Of a stretch of DNA of 64,000 nucleotides, positions 36,562 to 47,470 are shown piece by piece; the first letter of the stretch is position 1; every line of letters begins with the position of its first letter. The notes beneath the pieces were generated by a model. It was not told the DNA's origin, made no database searches, and saw only the letters and a list, made by a program, of their open reading frames with translations. Both the position numbers and the translations under genes were made by a program. Origin of the DNA: Pseudoxanthomonas sp. CF385 (lineage in GTDB: Bacteria; Pseudomonadota; Gammaproteobacteria; Xanthomonadales; Xanthomonadaceae); the NCBI RefSeq assembly GCF_900104255.1, contig NZ_FNKZ01000002.1:744001-808000 (forward strand), written 5' to 3'.

Positions 36562-37659
36562 TCAGCCCTGGCCGTCGGCGGCGGGCGCGTCCTGCTTCGC
36601 CGGCGCGGCGGGCGCGGCATCGGCGACCTTCACGCCGGGACGCAGCTTGCCGGTGCCGTCGATGACGATGCGATCGCCCGCGGCCACGCCCTTCACGATT
36701 TCGACCCGGCCATCGCGACGCACGCCGGCGGCGACCGACGCCTGCTCGACGCTGCCGTCGGCCTTCACCCGGTACACGAACGAATCACGTCCCACCTGCA
36801 CCACCGCGATCTCCGGGATCACCAGCGCCTGGCGCTCGGGACGGAACAGGCGCACGTCGAGCAGCATGCCCGGGCGCAGCTTGCGGCCGTCGTTGGGGAA
36901 TACGGCGCGCACGGTGACCGCGCGGGTGGCCGGATCGATGCGCGCATCGACGGTCTCGACCTTGCCTTCGAAGGTTTCGCCCGGGAACGCCGTCGCGGTG
37001 GCGGTGACGGCATGGCCGCCCTCCACCGAGGCCAGGGCCGCTTCCGGCACCTGGAAGTCCACGTACATGCGCGAGACGTCGTCGAGCGTGGCGATGGTGC
37101 TGTTGGCGGTGATCAGCGAACCGGGGCTGACCTGACGGATGCCGAGTACGCCGGCGAACGGCGCACGCACGCTGCGATCGCCGATGTCGGCGCGGGCCTG
37201 GCGCACGCGCGCGGCGGCGGCATCGCGCAACGCCAGCTGGGTGTCCAGCTGCGAACGCGCGATCAGCTGCTGGTCGGCGAGTTCCTTCTGCCGGCGGTAC
37301 AGGCGCTCTGCTTCGGCGAAGGTCGCCTCGGCCTGGACCAACGCAGCCTGCGCCGCGTCGCCCTTCAGGGTGACCAGCTTCTGGCCCGCGGCGACCTGCT
37401 GGCCGCTTTCGAAATGCACGTCCTGGACGATCTCGCTGACCTTCGCGGTCAGGGTGACGGACTCACGTGCCTTGGCGGTGCCCAGCGCCTGCAGCGTGTC
37501 GCTCCACGCCGATGGCTGCACCACCGCGGTGGTGACCGGAATCGGACGCTCCGCCGCGTTGCCGTTCGCCTTCGCCTGCGGCTCCGACCCGCCGCAGGCG
37601 GCGAGCAGCAGGAGCGGCAGGACGCCCGCAAGGCGGAGGGTTCCGGATCGGCTGAGCAT
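36562..37659 (-). CDS. RND efflux periplasmic adaptor lipoprotein
   Basis: 365 residues. The lipobox LLAAC at about residues 18-22 anchors it to the inner membrane. The hairpin region (AALVQAEATFAEAERLYRRQ) and the lipoyl halves (VHFESGQQVAAGQKLVTL, RAPFAGVLGIRQVSPGSLI) mark the membrane-fusion-protein family. The tail is alanine/proline-rich. It bridges the RND permease and an outer-membrane factor. No repressor gene adjoins, so control is not evident from context. Confidence 0.94.
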   Translation of the reverse strand: MLSRSGTLRLAGVLPLLLLAACGGSEPQAKANGNAAERPIPVTTAVVQPSAWSDTLQALGTAKARESVTLTAKVSEIVQDVHFESGQQVAAGQKLVTLKGDAAQAALVQAEATFAEAERLYRRQKELADQQLIARSQLDTQLALRDAAAARVRQARADIGDRSVRAPFAGVLGIRQVSPGSLITANSTIATLDDVSRMYVDFQVPEAALASVEGGHAVTATATAFPGETFEGKVETVDARIDPATRAVTVRAVFPNDGRKLRPGMLLDVRLFRPERQALVIPEIAVVQVGRDSFVYRVKADGSVEQASVAAGVRRDGRVEIVKGVAAGDRIVIDGTGKLRPGVKVADAAPAAPAKQDAPAADGQG

Positions 37660-37810
37660 GGATCATCCCGTAATCTTCGTTATCCACGCAGTTTAGCGAG
37701 CCTGCGTGACATACGCTGCGGTGGATGCGGCGGTTCGTGCCTGAAACGCGCCGAAGGGCGCGCGGTGGACACAGCCGACCATGACCAATGACCCTTGCGG
37801 CGACCGCCCG

Positions 37811-39700
37811 TCAGTCGAGGCCGAGATGGGCCAGGACCTGCAGGGCCAGCGCCTCCGGATCGCCCGCGCCCGCGTCCAGATGAAGCTCCGGCTGCTCCGG
37901 CGCTTCGTACGGGGAATCGATGCCGGTGAAGTTGGGGATCAGGCCGGCACGCGCCTTCTTGTACAGCCCCTTCACGTCGCGCGCTTCGGCCACGGCCAAC
38001 GGCACATCGACGAACACTTCGACGAACTCGCCGTCGTCGAAACGTGCGCGCGCCATCCGGCGCTCGGCACGGAAGGGCGAGATGAAGCTGACCAGCACGA
38101 TCAGGCCGGCGTCGGCCATCAGCCTGGCCACTTCCGCCACGCGGCGGATGTTCTCCACGCGATCCTCGTCGGTGAAGCCCAAGTCGCGGTTCAGCCCGTG
38201 GCGCACGTTGTCGCCGTCCAGCAGGAAGCTGTGGTAACCCAGCGCATGCAGGCGCTTGTCCACCAGGTTGGCGATCGTCGACTTGCCCGCACCGGACAGG
38301 CCGGTGAACCAGAGCACCTTCGGCGCCTGTCCCTTCTGCCGCGCGCGCGCCGCCTTGTCCACGTCCACGTGCTGCCAGTGCACGTTGCCCGCGCGTCGCA
38401 GGGCGAAGTCCAGCGTGCCGGCACCGGCGGTCGCGTTGTCGTAGCGGTCGATCAGGATGAAACCGCCCAGCGCGCGATTACGCGCATAGGCCTCGAACGC
38501 GATCGGCTCGTCCAGGCTGAGGTTGCAGTAGCCCACTTCGTTGAGCTCCAGCCGCTTGGCGGCCAGGTGCTCCTGCGTGTTCACGTCGATGCGGTGCTTG
38601 ATCTCGGTGACCGTGGCCGACACCGTGCGTGCGCCGATCTTCAGCCAGTACGGCCGGCCCGGCAGCAGCGGCGCGTCGGACATCCACAGCAGGTGGGCGG
38701 CGAACTGGTCGGCGACTTCGGGCGGATCGCCGGCGGCGGCGATCACGTCGCCGCGGCTGATGTCGATTTCGTCGGCCAGGGTCAGCGTGACCGCCTGGCC
38801 GGCCGAAGCGGACGCGACCTCCCCATCGGCATCGAGCACCTGCGCCACGCGCGTGCGGCGCGATGACGGCAGCACGACCACCTCGTCGCCCGGCTTGACC
38901 ACACCGGCCGCGATCGTGCCGGCGTAGCCGCGGAAGTTCTGGTGGGGACGATTCACCCATTGCACCGGCAGGCGCAGGCCGGCGCCACCGTCCAGCGCGT
39001 CGATCTGCACGCGCTCCAGGTGTTCGAGCAACGCGGGACCCTCGTACCAGGGCGTGCGCGCCGACCGCGACGACAGGTTGTCGCCCTCCAGCGCCGACAG
39101 TGGGATGCAGGTGACCTCGTCGATACCCAGGCGCTGCGCCAGCGCGCGGTAGTCGGCGGCAATGCGCGCGAACACGGCCGGGTCGAAGTCGACCAGGTCC
39201 ATCTTGTTCACTGCGAGCACGACGTGGCGGATGCCGAGCAGCGACACGATGTAGCTGTGCCGGTGGGTCTGGGTCAGCAGGCCCTTGCGTGCATCCACCA
39301 GCACCACGGCCAGGTCCGCGGTGGACGCGCCGGTGGCCATGTTGCGCGTGTACTGCTCGTGGCCGGGGCAGTCGGCGACGATGAACTTCCGCTGGTCGGT
39401 GTCGAAGTAACGGTAGGCCACGTCGATGGTGATGCCCTGCTCGCGCTCGGCGGCCAGGCCGTCCAGCAGCAGCGCATAGTCGATGCGTTCGCCCTGGGTG
39501 CCGTGCTTGCGGCTGTCCTTCTCCAGCGCAGCCAGCTGGTCGTCGAACAGGCGCTTGCTGTCGTACAGCAGGCGGCCGATCAGCGTGCTCTTGCCGTCGT
39601 CCACACTGCCGCAGGTGATGAAGCGCAGCAGCGGCTTGGCTTCGTGCTGCTTGAGGTAGGACGCGATGTCGGTGGCGGCGCTGCTAGAAGGCGTGCTCAT
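37811..39700 (-). CDS. cysNC: Bifunctional sulfate adenylyltransferase large subunit / APS kinase
   Basis: 629 residues, a fusion of CysN and CysC. The N-terminal GTPase part has [34 protein letters not shown] and NKMDLVDF. It drives ATP sulfurylase in the CysDN complex by GTP hydrolysis. The C-terminal APS kinase has [19 protein letters not shown] and [15 protein letters not shown], then [16 protein letters not shown]. Together they activate sulfate to PAPS. The start overlaps the cysD stop by one base (TGATG), so the two are coupled. Confidence 0.97.
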   Translation of the reverse strand: MSTPSSSAATDIASYLKQHEAKPLLRFITCGSVDDGKSTLIGRLLYDSKRLFDDQLAALEKDSRKHGTQGERIDYALLLDGLAAEREQGITIDVAYRYFDTDQRKFIVADCPGHEQYTRNMATGASTADLAVVLVDARKGLLTQTHRHSYIVSLLGIRHVVLAVNKMDLVDFDPAVFARIAADYRALAQRLGIDEVTCIPLSALEGDNLSSRSARTPWYEGPALLEHLERVQIDALDGGAGLRLPVQWVNRPHQNFRGYAGTIAAGVVKPGDEVVVLPSSRRTRVAQVLDADGEVASASAGQAVTLTLADEIDISRGDVIAAAGDPPEVADQFAAHLLWMSDAPLLPGRPYWLKIGARTVSATVTEIKHRIDVNTQEHLAAKRLELNEVGYCNLSLDEPIAFEAYARNRALGGFILIDRYDNATAGAGTLDFALRRAGNVHWQHVDVDKAARARQKGQAPKVLWFTGLSGAGKSTIANLVDKRLHALGYHSFLLDGDNVRHGLNRDLGFTDEDRVENIRRVAEVARLMADAGLIVLVSFISPFRAERRMARARFDDGEFVEVFVDVPLAVAEARDVKGLYKKARAGLIPNFTGIDSPYEAPEQPELHLDAGAGDPEALALQVLAHLGLD

Positions 39701-40611
39701 CAGAAGTAGCCCTCCAGCTTCTTCTTCTCCATCGACGCCCCGGGGTCGTGGTCGATCACCCGGCCCTGCCGTTCGGAACTGGTGGTCACCAGCATCTCGG
39801 CGATGATCTTCTCCAGCGAATCGGCGTCGGACTCGATCGCGCCGGTCAGCGGATAGCAGCCCAGCGTGCGGAAGCGCACGCGGCGCTGCTGGGGCACTTC
39901 GCCCTCGCGCAGCGGGAGGCGTTCGTCATCCACCATCAGCAGGGCGCCGTCGCGCTCGACCACCGGCCGCTCGGCGGCGAAGTACAGCGGCACCACCGGG
40001 ATGTGCTCGCGGTAGATGTAGAGCCAGATGTCCAGCTCGGTCCAGTTCGACAGCGGGAACACCCGCACGCTCTCGCCGGTATTGATGCGCGCGTTGTAGA
40101 GGTTCCACAGTTCGGGACGCTGGTTCTTCGGGTCCCAGCGGTGCTTGTCGTTGCGGAACGAGAACACGCGCTCCTTGGCGCGCGACTTTTCCTCGTCGCG
40201 ACGGGCGCCGCCGATGGCCGCGTCGAACTTGTAGTGGTCCAGCGCCTGCTTCAGGCCCTGGGTCTTCATCACGTCGGTGTGGACGGTGGCGCCGTGGCTG
40301 ATCGGGCCGATGTCGCGGGCGATGCCGTCCGGGTTGATGTGCACGCGCAGGTCCACGCCGGTCTCGGCGGCGCGGCGGTCGCGGAAGGCGATCATCTCGC
40401 GGAACTTCCAGCGCGTGTCCACGTGCAGCAGCGGGATCGGCGGCCGGGCCGGGGCGAACGCCTTCAGCAGCAGGTGCAGCAGCACCGAGCTGTCCTTGCC
40501 CACCGAGTACAGCAGCACCGGGTTGCGGAACTCGGCGGCGACCTCCCTCAGGATGTGGATGCTTTCCGCTTCCAGGCGGTCGAGGTGGGACAGGCGGTGT
40601 ACGGCGGTCAT
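39700..40611 (-). CDS. cysD: Sulfate adenylyltransferase small subunit
   Basis: 303 residues. The catalytic PP-loop ATPase of ATP sulfurylase: [20 protein letters not shown] contains the PP-loop, and [16 protein letters not shown] and [19 protein letters not shown] are family-specific. It makes APS from sulfate and ATP with CysN. The C terminus ends EKKKLEGYF, conserved in the family. It diverges from cysJIH across a 202-base spacer. Confidence 0.97.
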   Translation of the reverse strand: MTAVHRLSHLDRLEAESIHILREVAAEFRNPVLLYSVGKDSSVLLHLLLKAFAPARPPIPLLHVDTRWKFREMIAFRDRRAAETGVDLRVHINPDGIARDIGPISHGATVHTDVMKTQGLKQALDHYKFDAAIGGARRDEEKSRAKERVFSFRNDKHRWDPKNQRPELWNLYNARINTGESVRVFPLSNWTELDIWLYIYREHIPVVPLYFAAERPVVERDGALLMVDDERLPLREGEVPQQRRVRFRTLGCYPLTGAIESDADSLEKIIAEMLVTTSSERQGRVIDHDPGASMEKKKLEGYF

Positions 40612-40813
40612 CGAGGGGCGCGGCAGGGGTGGAATCCGGACGCGCTAGCCTAGCAGGGCTTCGCCATGGGACCGGGAGGGCGGCCAGTATTCGGCCGCGG
40701 GCTCATGCCGGCGAAATAAGCGGGGGACATAAGCCCATAACCATGCGTCCTTTCAGCCCGCGGCAACGGCTTCCTAACATCGACCGTCCCAGTCGCGCCC
40801 GTGGGCCCTGCCG
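40612..40813. promoter_or_regulatory. Divergent cysD / cysJ control region
   Basis: This 202-base spacer separates the sulfate-activation and sulfite-reduction transcripts. An AT-rich patch holds ATAAG at 40716-40720 and 40729-40733 and CATAAC at 40736-40741, in otherwise GC-rich DNA. It is a plausible CysB site by position; the motif itself is not diagnostic. Confidence 0.35.
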
Positions 40814-42679
40814 ATGTCCGCCACCCAGCCTGTCCTCGCCCCCATCCCCCTCGCGGAGGAACGGCGGGCGCTGCTGGCCCAAGCGGTGGCCGGCCTGGAT
40901 GGCGCCAGCCTGTGGTGGATCTCCGGGTATGCCGCCGGCCTGGCCCAGGCCCAGCTGGTCCCTCAAGTCCTCGCTGCGCATCCGCAAGCCCTGGCGGTCG
41001 TGCCCGCCGCGACGCCGCAGACCGCCCAGCGCCTGACCATCGTCTATGGCAGCCAGACCGGCAACGCGCGCCGGGCCGCCGAAGCCCTCGCCCACGACGC
41101 CGAGGCCGCCGGCCTGGTCGTGCGGCTGCTGCGCGCCGACGCCTACCCGCAGCGCGAGCTGGCGGCCGAACGCCTCCTCTATATCGTGATCAGTACCCAG
41201 GGCGAAGGCGATCCCCCGGACGACAGCATCGGCCTGGTCGAGTTCCTGCGCGGCAAGCGTGCGCCCAAGCTGCCCGAACTGAAGTTCGCGGTGCTGGGCC
41301 TGGGCGATTCGAGCTATGCCGACTTCTGCGGCATCGCCCAGCGCCTCGACACGCGCCTGGCCGAGCTCGGCGGCAGCCGGGTGCTGCCGGCCGGCCTGGC
41401 CGACCTGGACATCGATACCGTCGCCACGCCCTGGCGCGCACAGGCCCTCAGCCAGGCCCGCGAGCTGTTGAAGGCGCCGGCAGCCGCCGCGCCGCTGGCC
41501 ACGGTCACCCCGCTGCGTCCGTCGGGCCAACCCGCGTGGTCGCATGAACATCCGTTCCCGGCCGAGCTGCTGCTCAACCAGCGCATCAGCGGCCGTGACT
41601 TCAAGGGCCCGCGCTTCGGCCAGCACGGCACCGCCGACAAGGACGTGCGCCATGTCGAGCTGTCGCTGGAAGGCAGCGGCCTGCATTACGAGCCCGGCGA
41701 TGCGCTGGGCGTGCGCCACCGCAATCCGGTCGCGCTGGTCGAAGGCGTGCTTGATGCGCTGCGCCTGGACGGCGAGACCGCGGTCAGCGACGGCGGCGAT
41801 ACGCTGCCGCTGCGTGAGTGGCTGGCCGCGCGCCGCGAACTGACCCGCCTGTCGCGGCCGTTCCTGGCCACGCACGCCGCGCACGCGCAGGCGGACGACC
41901 TGAACGCCCTGCTCGGCCCGGCGAATGCGCCGTCGCTGGCGCAGCTGTTCGGCAGCCACCAGATCATCGACGTACTGCGCCGCTGGCCTGCCGGCTGGAG
42001 CGCGCAGGAACTGGTCGCCGCCCTGCGCCCTCTCGCGCCGCGCCTGTATTCCATCGCCTCCAGCCGCAAGCGCGTGGGCGAGGAAGCGCACCTGACCGTG
42101 GACGTGCTCGGCTACCAGGCCTTCGGCCACGCCCACGGCGGCGCCGCCAGCGGCTTCCTGTCCACGTTGGACGAAGGCGACCAGGTGCCGGTGTATGTCG
42201 AGGCCAATGAACGCTTCCGCGTGCCGGCCGACGGCAGCCGCGACATCCTGATGATCGGCCCGGGCACCGGCGTGGCGCCGTTCCGCGGCTTCGTGCAGGA
42301 GCGCGCCGAGACCGGCGCGCGCGGCCGCAACTGGCTGTTCTTCGGCGCCCCGCACTTCAACCACGGCTTCTTCTACCAGAGCGAATGGCAGGACGCTCTG
42401 CGCAGCGGCGAACTGCATCGCCTGGACCTGGCCTTCTCGCGCGACCAGGCCCGCAAGATCTACGTGCAGGACCGCCTGCGGGAGCGCGGCCGCGAGGTCT
42501 ACGCCTGGCTGCAGAACGGCGCGCACCTGTACGTCTGCGGCGCCATCGCCATGGGCAAGGACGTGCATGCCGCGCTGCAGGCCATCGTGGCCGAGCACGG
42601 CGGACTGGATGAGGAATCGGCGCGCGAGTACCTGGTGCAGCTGCAGACGGAGGGACGCTATAGCCGCGATGTGTATTGA
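40814..42679 (+). CDS. cysJ: Sulfite reductase [NADPH] flavoprotein, alpha component
   Basis: 621 residues. The flavodoxin-like FMN domain has TIVYGSQTGNARRAAEALAH, then VISTQGEGDPPDDS and LGDSSYADFCG. The FAD/NADPH reductase domain has RLYSIASSRKRVGEEAHLTV, GPGTGVAPFRGFVQER and a C-terminal EGRYSRDVY. It passes electrons from NADPH to CysI. An N-terminal extension of about 60 residues precedes the flavodoxin part. It is first in the cysJ-cysI-cysH run. Confidence 0.97.
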   Translation: MSATQPVLAPIPLAEERRALLAQAVAGLDGASLWWISGYAAGLAQAQLVPQVLAAHPQALAVVPAATPQTAQRLTIVYGSQTGNARRAAEALAHDAEAAGLVVRLLRADAYPQRELAAERLLYIVISTQGEGDPPDDSIGLVEFLRGKRAPKLPELKFAVLGLGDSSYADFCGIAQRLDTRLAELGGSRVLPAGLADLDIDTVATPWRAQALSQARELLKAPAAAAPLATVTPLRPSGQPAWSHEHPFPAELLLNQRISGRDFKGPRFGQHGTADKDVRHVELSLEGSGLHYEPGDALGVRHRNPVALVEGVLDALRLDGETAVSDGGDTLPLREWLAARRELTRLSRPFLATHAAHAQADDLNALLGPANAPSLAQLFGSHQIIDVLRRWPAGWSAQELVAALRPLAPRLYSIASSRKRVGEEAHLTVDVLGYQAFGHAHGGAASGFLSTLDEGDQVPVYVEANERFRVPADGSRDILMIGPGTGVAPFRGFVQERAETGARGRNWLFFGAPHFNHGFFYQSEWQDALRSGELHRLDLAFSRDQARKIYVQDRLRERGREVYAWLQNGAHLYVCGAIAMGKDVHAALQAIVAEHGGLDEESAREYLVQLQTEGRYSRDVY

Positions 42680-42691
42680 GTCCCGCGCGGT

Positions 42692-42760
42692 TGTGGGAGC
42701 GACGTGAGTCGCGATCCCAGGACTCCGGACGAAGCCATCGCGACTCACGTCGCTCCCACA
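42692..42760. repeat. REP-type inverted repeat, 24-bp perfect arms, between cysJ and cysI
   Basis: The left arm at 42692-42715 begins TGTGGGAGCGACGTGAGTCG. The right arm at 42737-42760 is its exact reverse complement, across a 21-base loop. Elements with this GGGAGCGACGTGAGTCGCGA core are typical of xanthomonad genomes and are thought to be spread by RAYT transposases. It would form a very stable hairpin in the cys mRNA. Confidence 0.92.
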
Positions 42761-42775
42761 CCCAGGACCATCGCC

Positions 42776-44479
42776 ATGAGCAGCCACTCCGTCGAAGACA
42801 TCAAATCCGAGAGCCACCGCCTGCGCGGCAGCCTGCTCGACAGCCTGGCCGATCCGGTCACCGGCGCGCTGCGCGAATCGGACCAGACCCTGATCAAGTA
42901 CCACGGCAGCTACCAGCAGGACGACCGCGACCTGCGCGACGAGCGTCGCCGGCAGAAGCTGGAGCCGGCGTACCAGTTCATGATCCGCACGCGCACGCCC
43001 GGTGGCGTGGTCACGCCCGAGCAATGGCTGAAGCTGGACGCCATCGCCACGCAGTACGCCAACCACTCGCTGCGCATCACCACCCGCCAGGCGTTCCAGT
43101 ACCACGGCGTGATCAAGCGCGAACTGAAGGCCACGATGCAGGCCATCAACGCGGCGCTGATCGATACCCTGGCGGCGTGCGGCGATGTCAACCGCAACGT
43201 GCTGGTCGCCGCTAATCCGCTGGAATCACGCGCGCACGCCGAGGTGCAGGCCTGGGCGACGAAGCTCTCCGAGCACCTGCTCCCGAACACCCGCGCCTAC
43301 TACGAGATCTGGCTGGACGAAGAGCGCGTGGCCGGCAGCGGCGAGGAAGAGGAGCCCATCTACGGCGCGACCTACCTGCCGCGCAAGTTCAAGATCGGTT
43401 TCGCCGTCCCGCCGGTCAACGACGTGGACGTGTTCGCCAACGACCTGGGCTTCATCGCGGTCCTCGAGGACGGCGTGCTGGCCGGCTTCAATCTGGTGAT
43501 CGGCGGCGGCATGGGTTCCACCCACGGCGATGCCGAAACCTACCCGCGCGTCGGCAACGTGGCCGGCTTCATCACGCCCGAGCAGTTGCTCGACGTCGCC
43601 ACGGCCGTGGTCACCACCCAGCGCGACCTCGGCAACCGCGAGCAGCGCAAGCGCGCGCGCTTCAAGTACACGATCGACGACCACGGCCTCGACACCGTCG
43701 TCGGCGAAATCGAGCGCCGCAGCGGCGTGACGCTGCAACCCGTGCGCGCGTTCCGCTTCGACCACAACGGCGATCGCTACGGCTGGGTGGAGGGCGAGGA
43801 CGGGCGCTGGCACCTCACCCTGCACCTGTTCGCCGGCCGCATCGCCGACACCGCGCATGCCACCCACCTGACCGGCTTGCGCGAGATCGCCAACGTGCAC
43901 CGCGGTGAGTTCCGGATGACGCCCAACCAGAACCTGGTGATCGCCGGCGTGCCCGCAGGCGAACGCGAGCGCATCGACGCGCTGGTGAAGACGCACGGGC
44001 TCGACGACGGCCAGCGCCTGGGCACGGCCCTGCAGCGCGCGGCGGTAGCCTGCGTGTCGCTGCCGACCTGCGGCCTGGCGATGGCGGAAGCCGAACGCTA
44101 CCTGCCCGACTTCACCGACCGCCTGCAGCCGCTGCTGGAGAAGCACGGCCTGCGCGATGCGCCGATCCTGCTGCGCATTTCGGGCTGCCCGAACGGCTGC
44201 TCGCGCCCCTACCTCGCCGAGATCGCCCTCGTCGGCAAGGCGCCCGGCCGCTACAACCTGATGCTCGGCGGCGACGCGCGCGGCCAGCGCCTCAATACGC
44301 TGTACCGCGAGAACATCGACGAGGCGGCCATCCTCGACGTCCTCGACGGGCTCTTCGCGCGCTATGCCGGCGAGCGCCACGCCGACGAAGGCTTCGGCGA
44401 CTTCCTGCACCGCAGTGGCGTCGTCGCCCTGCCGTCGTATCCCACCCACCGACAGATCGCACTGGACCTGCACGCATGA
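42776..44479 (+). CDS. cysI: Sulfite reductase hemoprotein, beta component
   Basis: 567 residues. It reduces sulfite to sulfide by six electrons with sirohaem and a 4Fe-4S cluster. Cluster ligands are in [17 protein letters not shown] (with the preceding AVAC) and [20 protein letters not shown]. Upstream motifs are [18 protein letters not shown] and [17 protein letters not shown] 42776 ([18 protein letters not shown]) is chosen; a longer in-frame reading would translate through the inverted repeat. CysG, encoded in this window, supplies the sirohaem. Confidence 0.97.
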   Translation: MSSHSVEDIKSESHRLRGSLLDSLADPVTGALRESDQTLIKYHGSYQQDDRDLRDERRRQKLEPAYQFMIRTRTPGGVVTPEQWLKLDAIATQYANHSLRITTRQAFQYHGVIKRELKATMQAINAALIDTLAACGDVNRNVLVAANPLESRAHAEVQAWATKLSEHLLPNTRAYYEIWLDEERVAGSGEEEEPIYGATYLPRKFKIGFAVPPVNDVDVFANDLGFIAVLEDGVLAGFNLVIGGGMGSTHGDAETYPRVGNVAGFITPEQLLDVATAVVTTQRDLGNREQRKRARFKYTIDDHGLDTVVGEIERRSGVTLQPVRAFRFDHNGDRYGWVEGEDGRWHLTLHLFAGRIADTAHATHLTGLREIANVHRGEFRMTPNQNLVIAGVPAGERERIDALVKTHGLDDGQRLGTALQRAAVACVSLPTCGLAMAEAERYLPDFTDRLQPLLEKHGLRDAPILLRISGCPNGCSRPYLAEIALVGKAPGRYNLMLGGDARGQRLNTLYRENIDEAAILDVLDGLFARYAGERHADEGFGDFLHRSGVVALPSYPTHRQIALDLHA

Positions 44480-45189
44480 GCGCCCCCGCCCTTTCCCTGG
44501 ACACCGACCAGATCGCGGAGCACAACGCCTGGCTGGAAACGCAGACCGCCGAACAGCGCGTGGCGTGGGCGCTCCGTCACGGACCTGCGGAGGCCGCGAT
44601 GTCCTCCAGCTTCGGCGCGCAGGCGGCCGTACTGCTGCACATGGTCTCGCAGCAGAAGCCGGACGTGCCGGTGGTGCTGATCGACACCGGCTACCTGTTC
44701 CCGGAAACCTACCGCTTCGCCGACGAACTGGTGGAACGGCTCAAGCTCAACCTGCAGGTCTTCCGGCCGCTGGTCAGCCGCGCCTGGATGGAGGCCCGCC
44801 ACGGACGCCTGTGGGAACAGGGCCTGGTCGGCATCGAGCAGTACAACAGCCTGCGCAAGGTGGAGCCGATGAAGCGCGCCCTGAGTGAACTGGGCGTGGG
44901 CACCTGGTTCACCGGCCTGCGCCGCACCCAGTCCACCAGCCGGGCGAATGCCCCGGTGCTGCAGCAGCGCGAGGCGCGCTGGAAGATCAATCCCATCGTC
45001 GACTGGACCGACCGCGACGTCTGGCAGTACATGAAGCAGCACGACCTGCCCTACCACCCGCTGTGGGAGCAGGGCTACGTCTCGATCGGCGACTTCCACA
45101 CCACGCGCCGCTGGGAACCCGGGATGCGCGAGGAAGACACCCGCTTCAACGGTCTGAAGCGCGAATGCGGCATCCACGTCGAGGTCTGA
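44476..45189 (+). CDS. cysH: Phosphoadenylyl-sulfate (PAPS) reductase
   Basis: 237 residues. Thioredoxin-dependent reduction of PAPS to sulfite. The PP-loop-like motif is [19 protein letters not shown], and [17 protein letters not shown] follows. The single active-site cysteine is in the terminal ECGIHVEV. Lack of the extra CC...CxxC cluster cysteines marks the PAPS-using, not APS-using, type, consistent with the CysC kinase in cysNC. It overlaps cysI by 4 bases. Confidence 0.96.
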   Translation: MSAPALSLDTDQIAEHNAWLETQTAEQRVAWALRHGPAEAAMSSSFGAQAAVLLHMVSQQKPDVPVVLIDTGYLFPETYRFADELVERLKLNLQVFRPLVSRAWMEARHGRLWEQGLVGIEQYNSLRKVEPMKRALSELGVGTWFTGLRRTQSTSRANAPVLQQREARWKINPIVDWTDRDVWQYMKQHDLPYHPLWEQGYVSIGDFHTTRRWEPGMREEDTRFNGLKRECGIHVEV

Positions 45190-45318
45190 CGCCCGCCCGC
45201 CCCGGGGCCTGACGTTCGCGCCGGGCCAGCCCGGTTTCATCGCCGGATCGCCGGCTCCGTCGCGGCCCCCCTTCCCTCCGCAGGCCGCCCCGTTATCCTC
45301 CACGGCACTCCCCAAGCC

Positions 45319-46593
45319 GTGGTGCCCGACGTGTTCCCCAGCCTGCTCCTGATCATCCGCATCCTCATCGCCTGGTTCGTCGCGATCCTGATGGCGGGCT
45401 TGGTGTGGAACGGCCTGTTCGACCACACGTTCCTGTCCGGCACCGCCAGCTGGCTGTTCAACCTGGCCGCGACGCTGGTGATGATCTCGGTGCTGATCGG
45501 CCTGATCAGCCACCTGCGTCGGATCTGGCTGATCACCGGCCGCCTGGACAGCGCCACGCTGTCGAGCCGCCAGCGCCGGCAGATCGAAGTGCCACTGGAC
45601 ACCGCCGCGGCGTTCGCGCTGACCGAAGGCGCACTGCGCGAACTGCCCCGCGCCGAAGACGTCGAGAGCGCGCCCGACAGCCTGCAGGTGCGGGTCAAGG
45701 TGCGCCGCGCGGACAGCTTCGACGGCCCCAGCCAGCCTTCGCGCTTCAACATCATGGCCCGCTTCGCGGTGAAGCGCGATCTCGTGCAGGCCACCGTCAC
45801 GCCCGGCAACGGCACCAGCAGCATCACCCTGATGGTCGGCCCCGAAGCGAGCGCATGGCTGGACCTGTTCGTGCTCGACGATGGCGTCAACGTGGAGAAC
45901 GCCGAGGCCGTGACCCGCGCCATCACCCGCCGCGTCGCCGACCAGCGCCGGCAGGAGCAGGCCGACGTCGTGAAGACCGTCAGCGAGAAGGAGCTGACCG
46001 TGGCGCGCCTGAACCTGCTCAACGCGCAGGTCGAGCCGCACTTCCTCTACAACACGCTGGCCAGCGCGCAGGTGCTGACCCGCACCGATCCGCCGCGCGC
46101 CGACATCATGCTCGGCCACCTGATCCAGTACCTGCGCAGCTCGCTGCCGCGCACCGACGACGCGCTGTCCACCCTGGGCGAGGAACTGGAACTCACCCAA
46201 GCCTACCTGGAGATCCTGAAGATCCGCATGGGCTCGCGGCTCAACCTGCAGGTCGAGGTGCCGGAGGCGCTGAAATCCGTGCCGATGCCGTCGATGATGC
46301 TGCAGACGCTGGTCGAGAACGCGATCAAGCACGGCCTCGAACCCAAGACCGGCGGCGGCACGATCTGGATCCTCGCCCGCAAGCACGACGACCACGCCAC
46401 GCTCACCGTCGCCGACGACGGCCAGGGTTTCGGCGGCCAGAGCACCGGCACCGGCATCGGCCTGAAGAACCTGCGCGAGCGCCTGCGCCTGACGTTCGGC
46501 AACGACGCCTCGTTCGCCATCGTCTCCAACTTCCCCAGTGGCGTCGCCGCCACGCTGACGCTGCCGCTGGACGGCAAGGCAGGTGCCGCATGA
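45319..46593 (+). CDS. LytS-type sensor histidine kinase
   Basis: 424 residues. Two N-terminal transmembrane helices (residues about 7-27 and 44-64) are joined by a very short loop. A soluble region without a recognised sensor domain follows, then the His_kinase core with the phosphoacceptor in LLNAQVEPHFLYNTLASAQV. The ATPase parts are LQTLVENAIKHGLEPK, VADDGQGFGG and GIGLKNLRERL. Several GTG codons (45319, 45322, 45331) could be the start; there is no ATG. The response regulator gene overlaps its stop, so they form one unit. The stimulus is unknown. Confidence 0.9.
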   Translation: MVPDVFPSLLLIIRILIAWFVAILMAGLVWNGLFDHTFLSGTASWLFNLAATLVMISVLIGLISHLRRIWLITGRLDSATLSSRQRRQIEVPLDTAAAFALTEGALRELPRAEDVESAPDSLQVRVKVRRADSFDGPSQPSRFNIMARFAVKRDLVQATVTPGNGTSSITLMVGPEASAWLDLFVLDDGVNVENAEAVTRAITRRVADQRRQEQADVVKTVSEKELTVARLNLLNAQVEPHFLYNTLASAQVLTRTDPPRADIMLGHLIQYLRSSLPRTDDALSTLGEELELTQAYLEILKIRMGSRLNLQVEVPEALKSVPMPSMMLQTLVENAIKHGLEPKTGGGTIWILARKHDDHATLTVADDGQGFGGQSTGTGIGLKNLRERLRLTFGNDASFAIVSNFPSGVAATLTLPLDGKAGAA

Positions 46594-47360
46594 ACTTCCG
46601 GGGCGTGATCGCCGAAGACGAGGAGCTGCTGCGCACCGCCCTGTCCTCGCTGCTGAAGGAGGCCTGGCCGCAGCTGGAGATCGTGGCCGAATGCGAGGAC
46701 GGCGCCAGTGCGCTGGAATCGATCGCCGAGATGCAGCCGGACGTGGCCTTCCTCGACATCCGCATGCCCGGCCTGACGGGCATCGAGGTCGCCCGCGGCC
46801 TGGCCGATGCCAGCCCGCGCACGCAGGTGGTGTTCGTCACCGCGTACGACCAGTACGCCATCGACGCGTTCGAACAAGGCGCGATCGATTACCTGCTGAA
46901 GCCGATCACCCGCGAACGGTTGCTGGCCACCGTGCAGCGCATCCAGGCACGCGCGGCGGCGGGGCATCCGGATGGCGCCACCCTGGACGCGTTGCTGCGC
47001 CATCTGTCGGCGCGCCAGGCCGCACCGTCCAAGCCGCCGCTGGTGTGGATCACCGCCAGCGCGGGCAAGGACACCAAGCTGATCATGGTGGACGACGTGG
47101 CCTACTTCCAGGCCGACAACAAGTACACCACGGTGATGACGGCCGAAGGCGAATCGCTGTTGCGCACGCCGCTGCGCGAACTGCTGGATTCGCTGGACGC
47201 CACCACCTTCAAGCAGATCCACCGCTCCACCATCGTCAACATGAAGGCCGTGGCCTCGGTCAGCCGCGACGACACCGGCCGCGGCCGGCTGAAGCTGAAG
47301 ACCCGTCCGGAGACGCTGACCGTCAGTCAGCCCTTCATGAGCCTGTTCCGCAACATGTAG
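46590..47360 (+). CDS. LytTR-family response regulator
   Basis: 256 residues. The receiver domain has acidic residues IAEDEELLR and the phosphorylation site DVAFLDIRMPGLTGIEV, with VTAYDQYAIDAFEQGAIDYL. The C-terminal LytTR DNA-binding domain has VDDVAYFQADNKYTTVMTAE and FKQIHRSTIVNMKAV. It starts at ATG 46590 with a 4-base overlap of the kinase stop. Its targets are not visible in the window. Confidence 0.94.
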   Translation: MNFRGVIAEDEELLRTALSSLLKEAWPQLEIVAECEDGASALESIAEMQPDVAFLDIRMPGLTGIEVARGLADASPRTQVVFVTAYDQYAIDAFEQGAIDYLLKPITRERLLATVQRIQARAAAGHPDGATLDALLRHLSARQAAPSKPPLVWITASAGKDTKLIMVDDVAYFQADNKYTTVMTAEGESLLRTPLRELLDSLDATTFKQIHRSTIVNMKAVASVSRDDTGRGRLKLKTRPETLTVSQPFMSLFRNM

Positions 47361-47470
47361 CGCCGACGTAAACCCTGCCGCCCCGTGCGGCATCCAACGT
47401 GGCATCACCGGCATGGCGCCTGCGCGCCGTGGTGGGCATGCCCTTGCCGAATGGAAACCGAGGAACCGCC

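Noticed and set aside
33398..37135. A 1245-codon open frame on the plus strand opposite the RND genes
   Set aside because: It is antisense to two clear efflux genes, has no family features, and is the expected by-product of GC-rich codon use.
42704..42775. Upstream in-frame start for cysI
   Set aside because: It would begin inside the REP inverted repeat, and the extra residues are not conserved; ATG 42776 fits the family N terminus.
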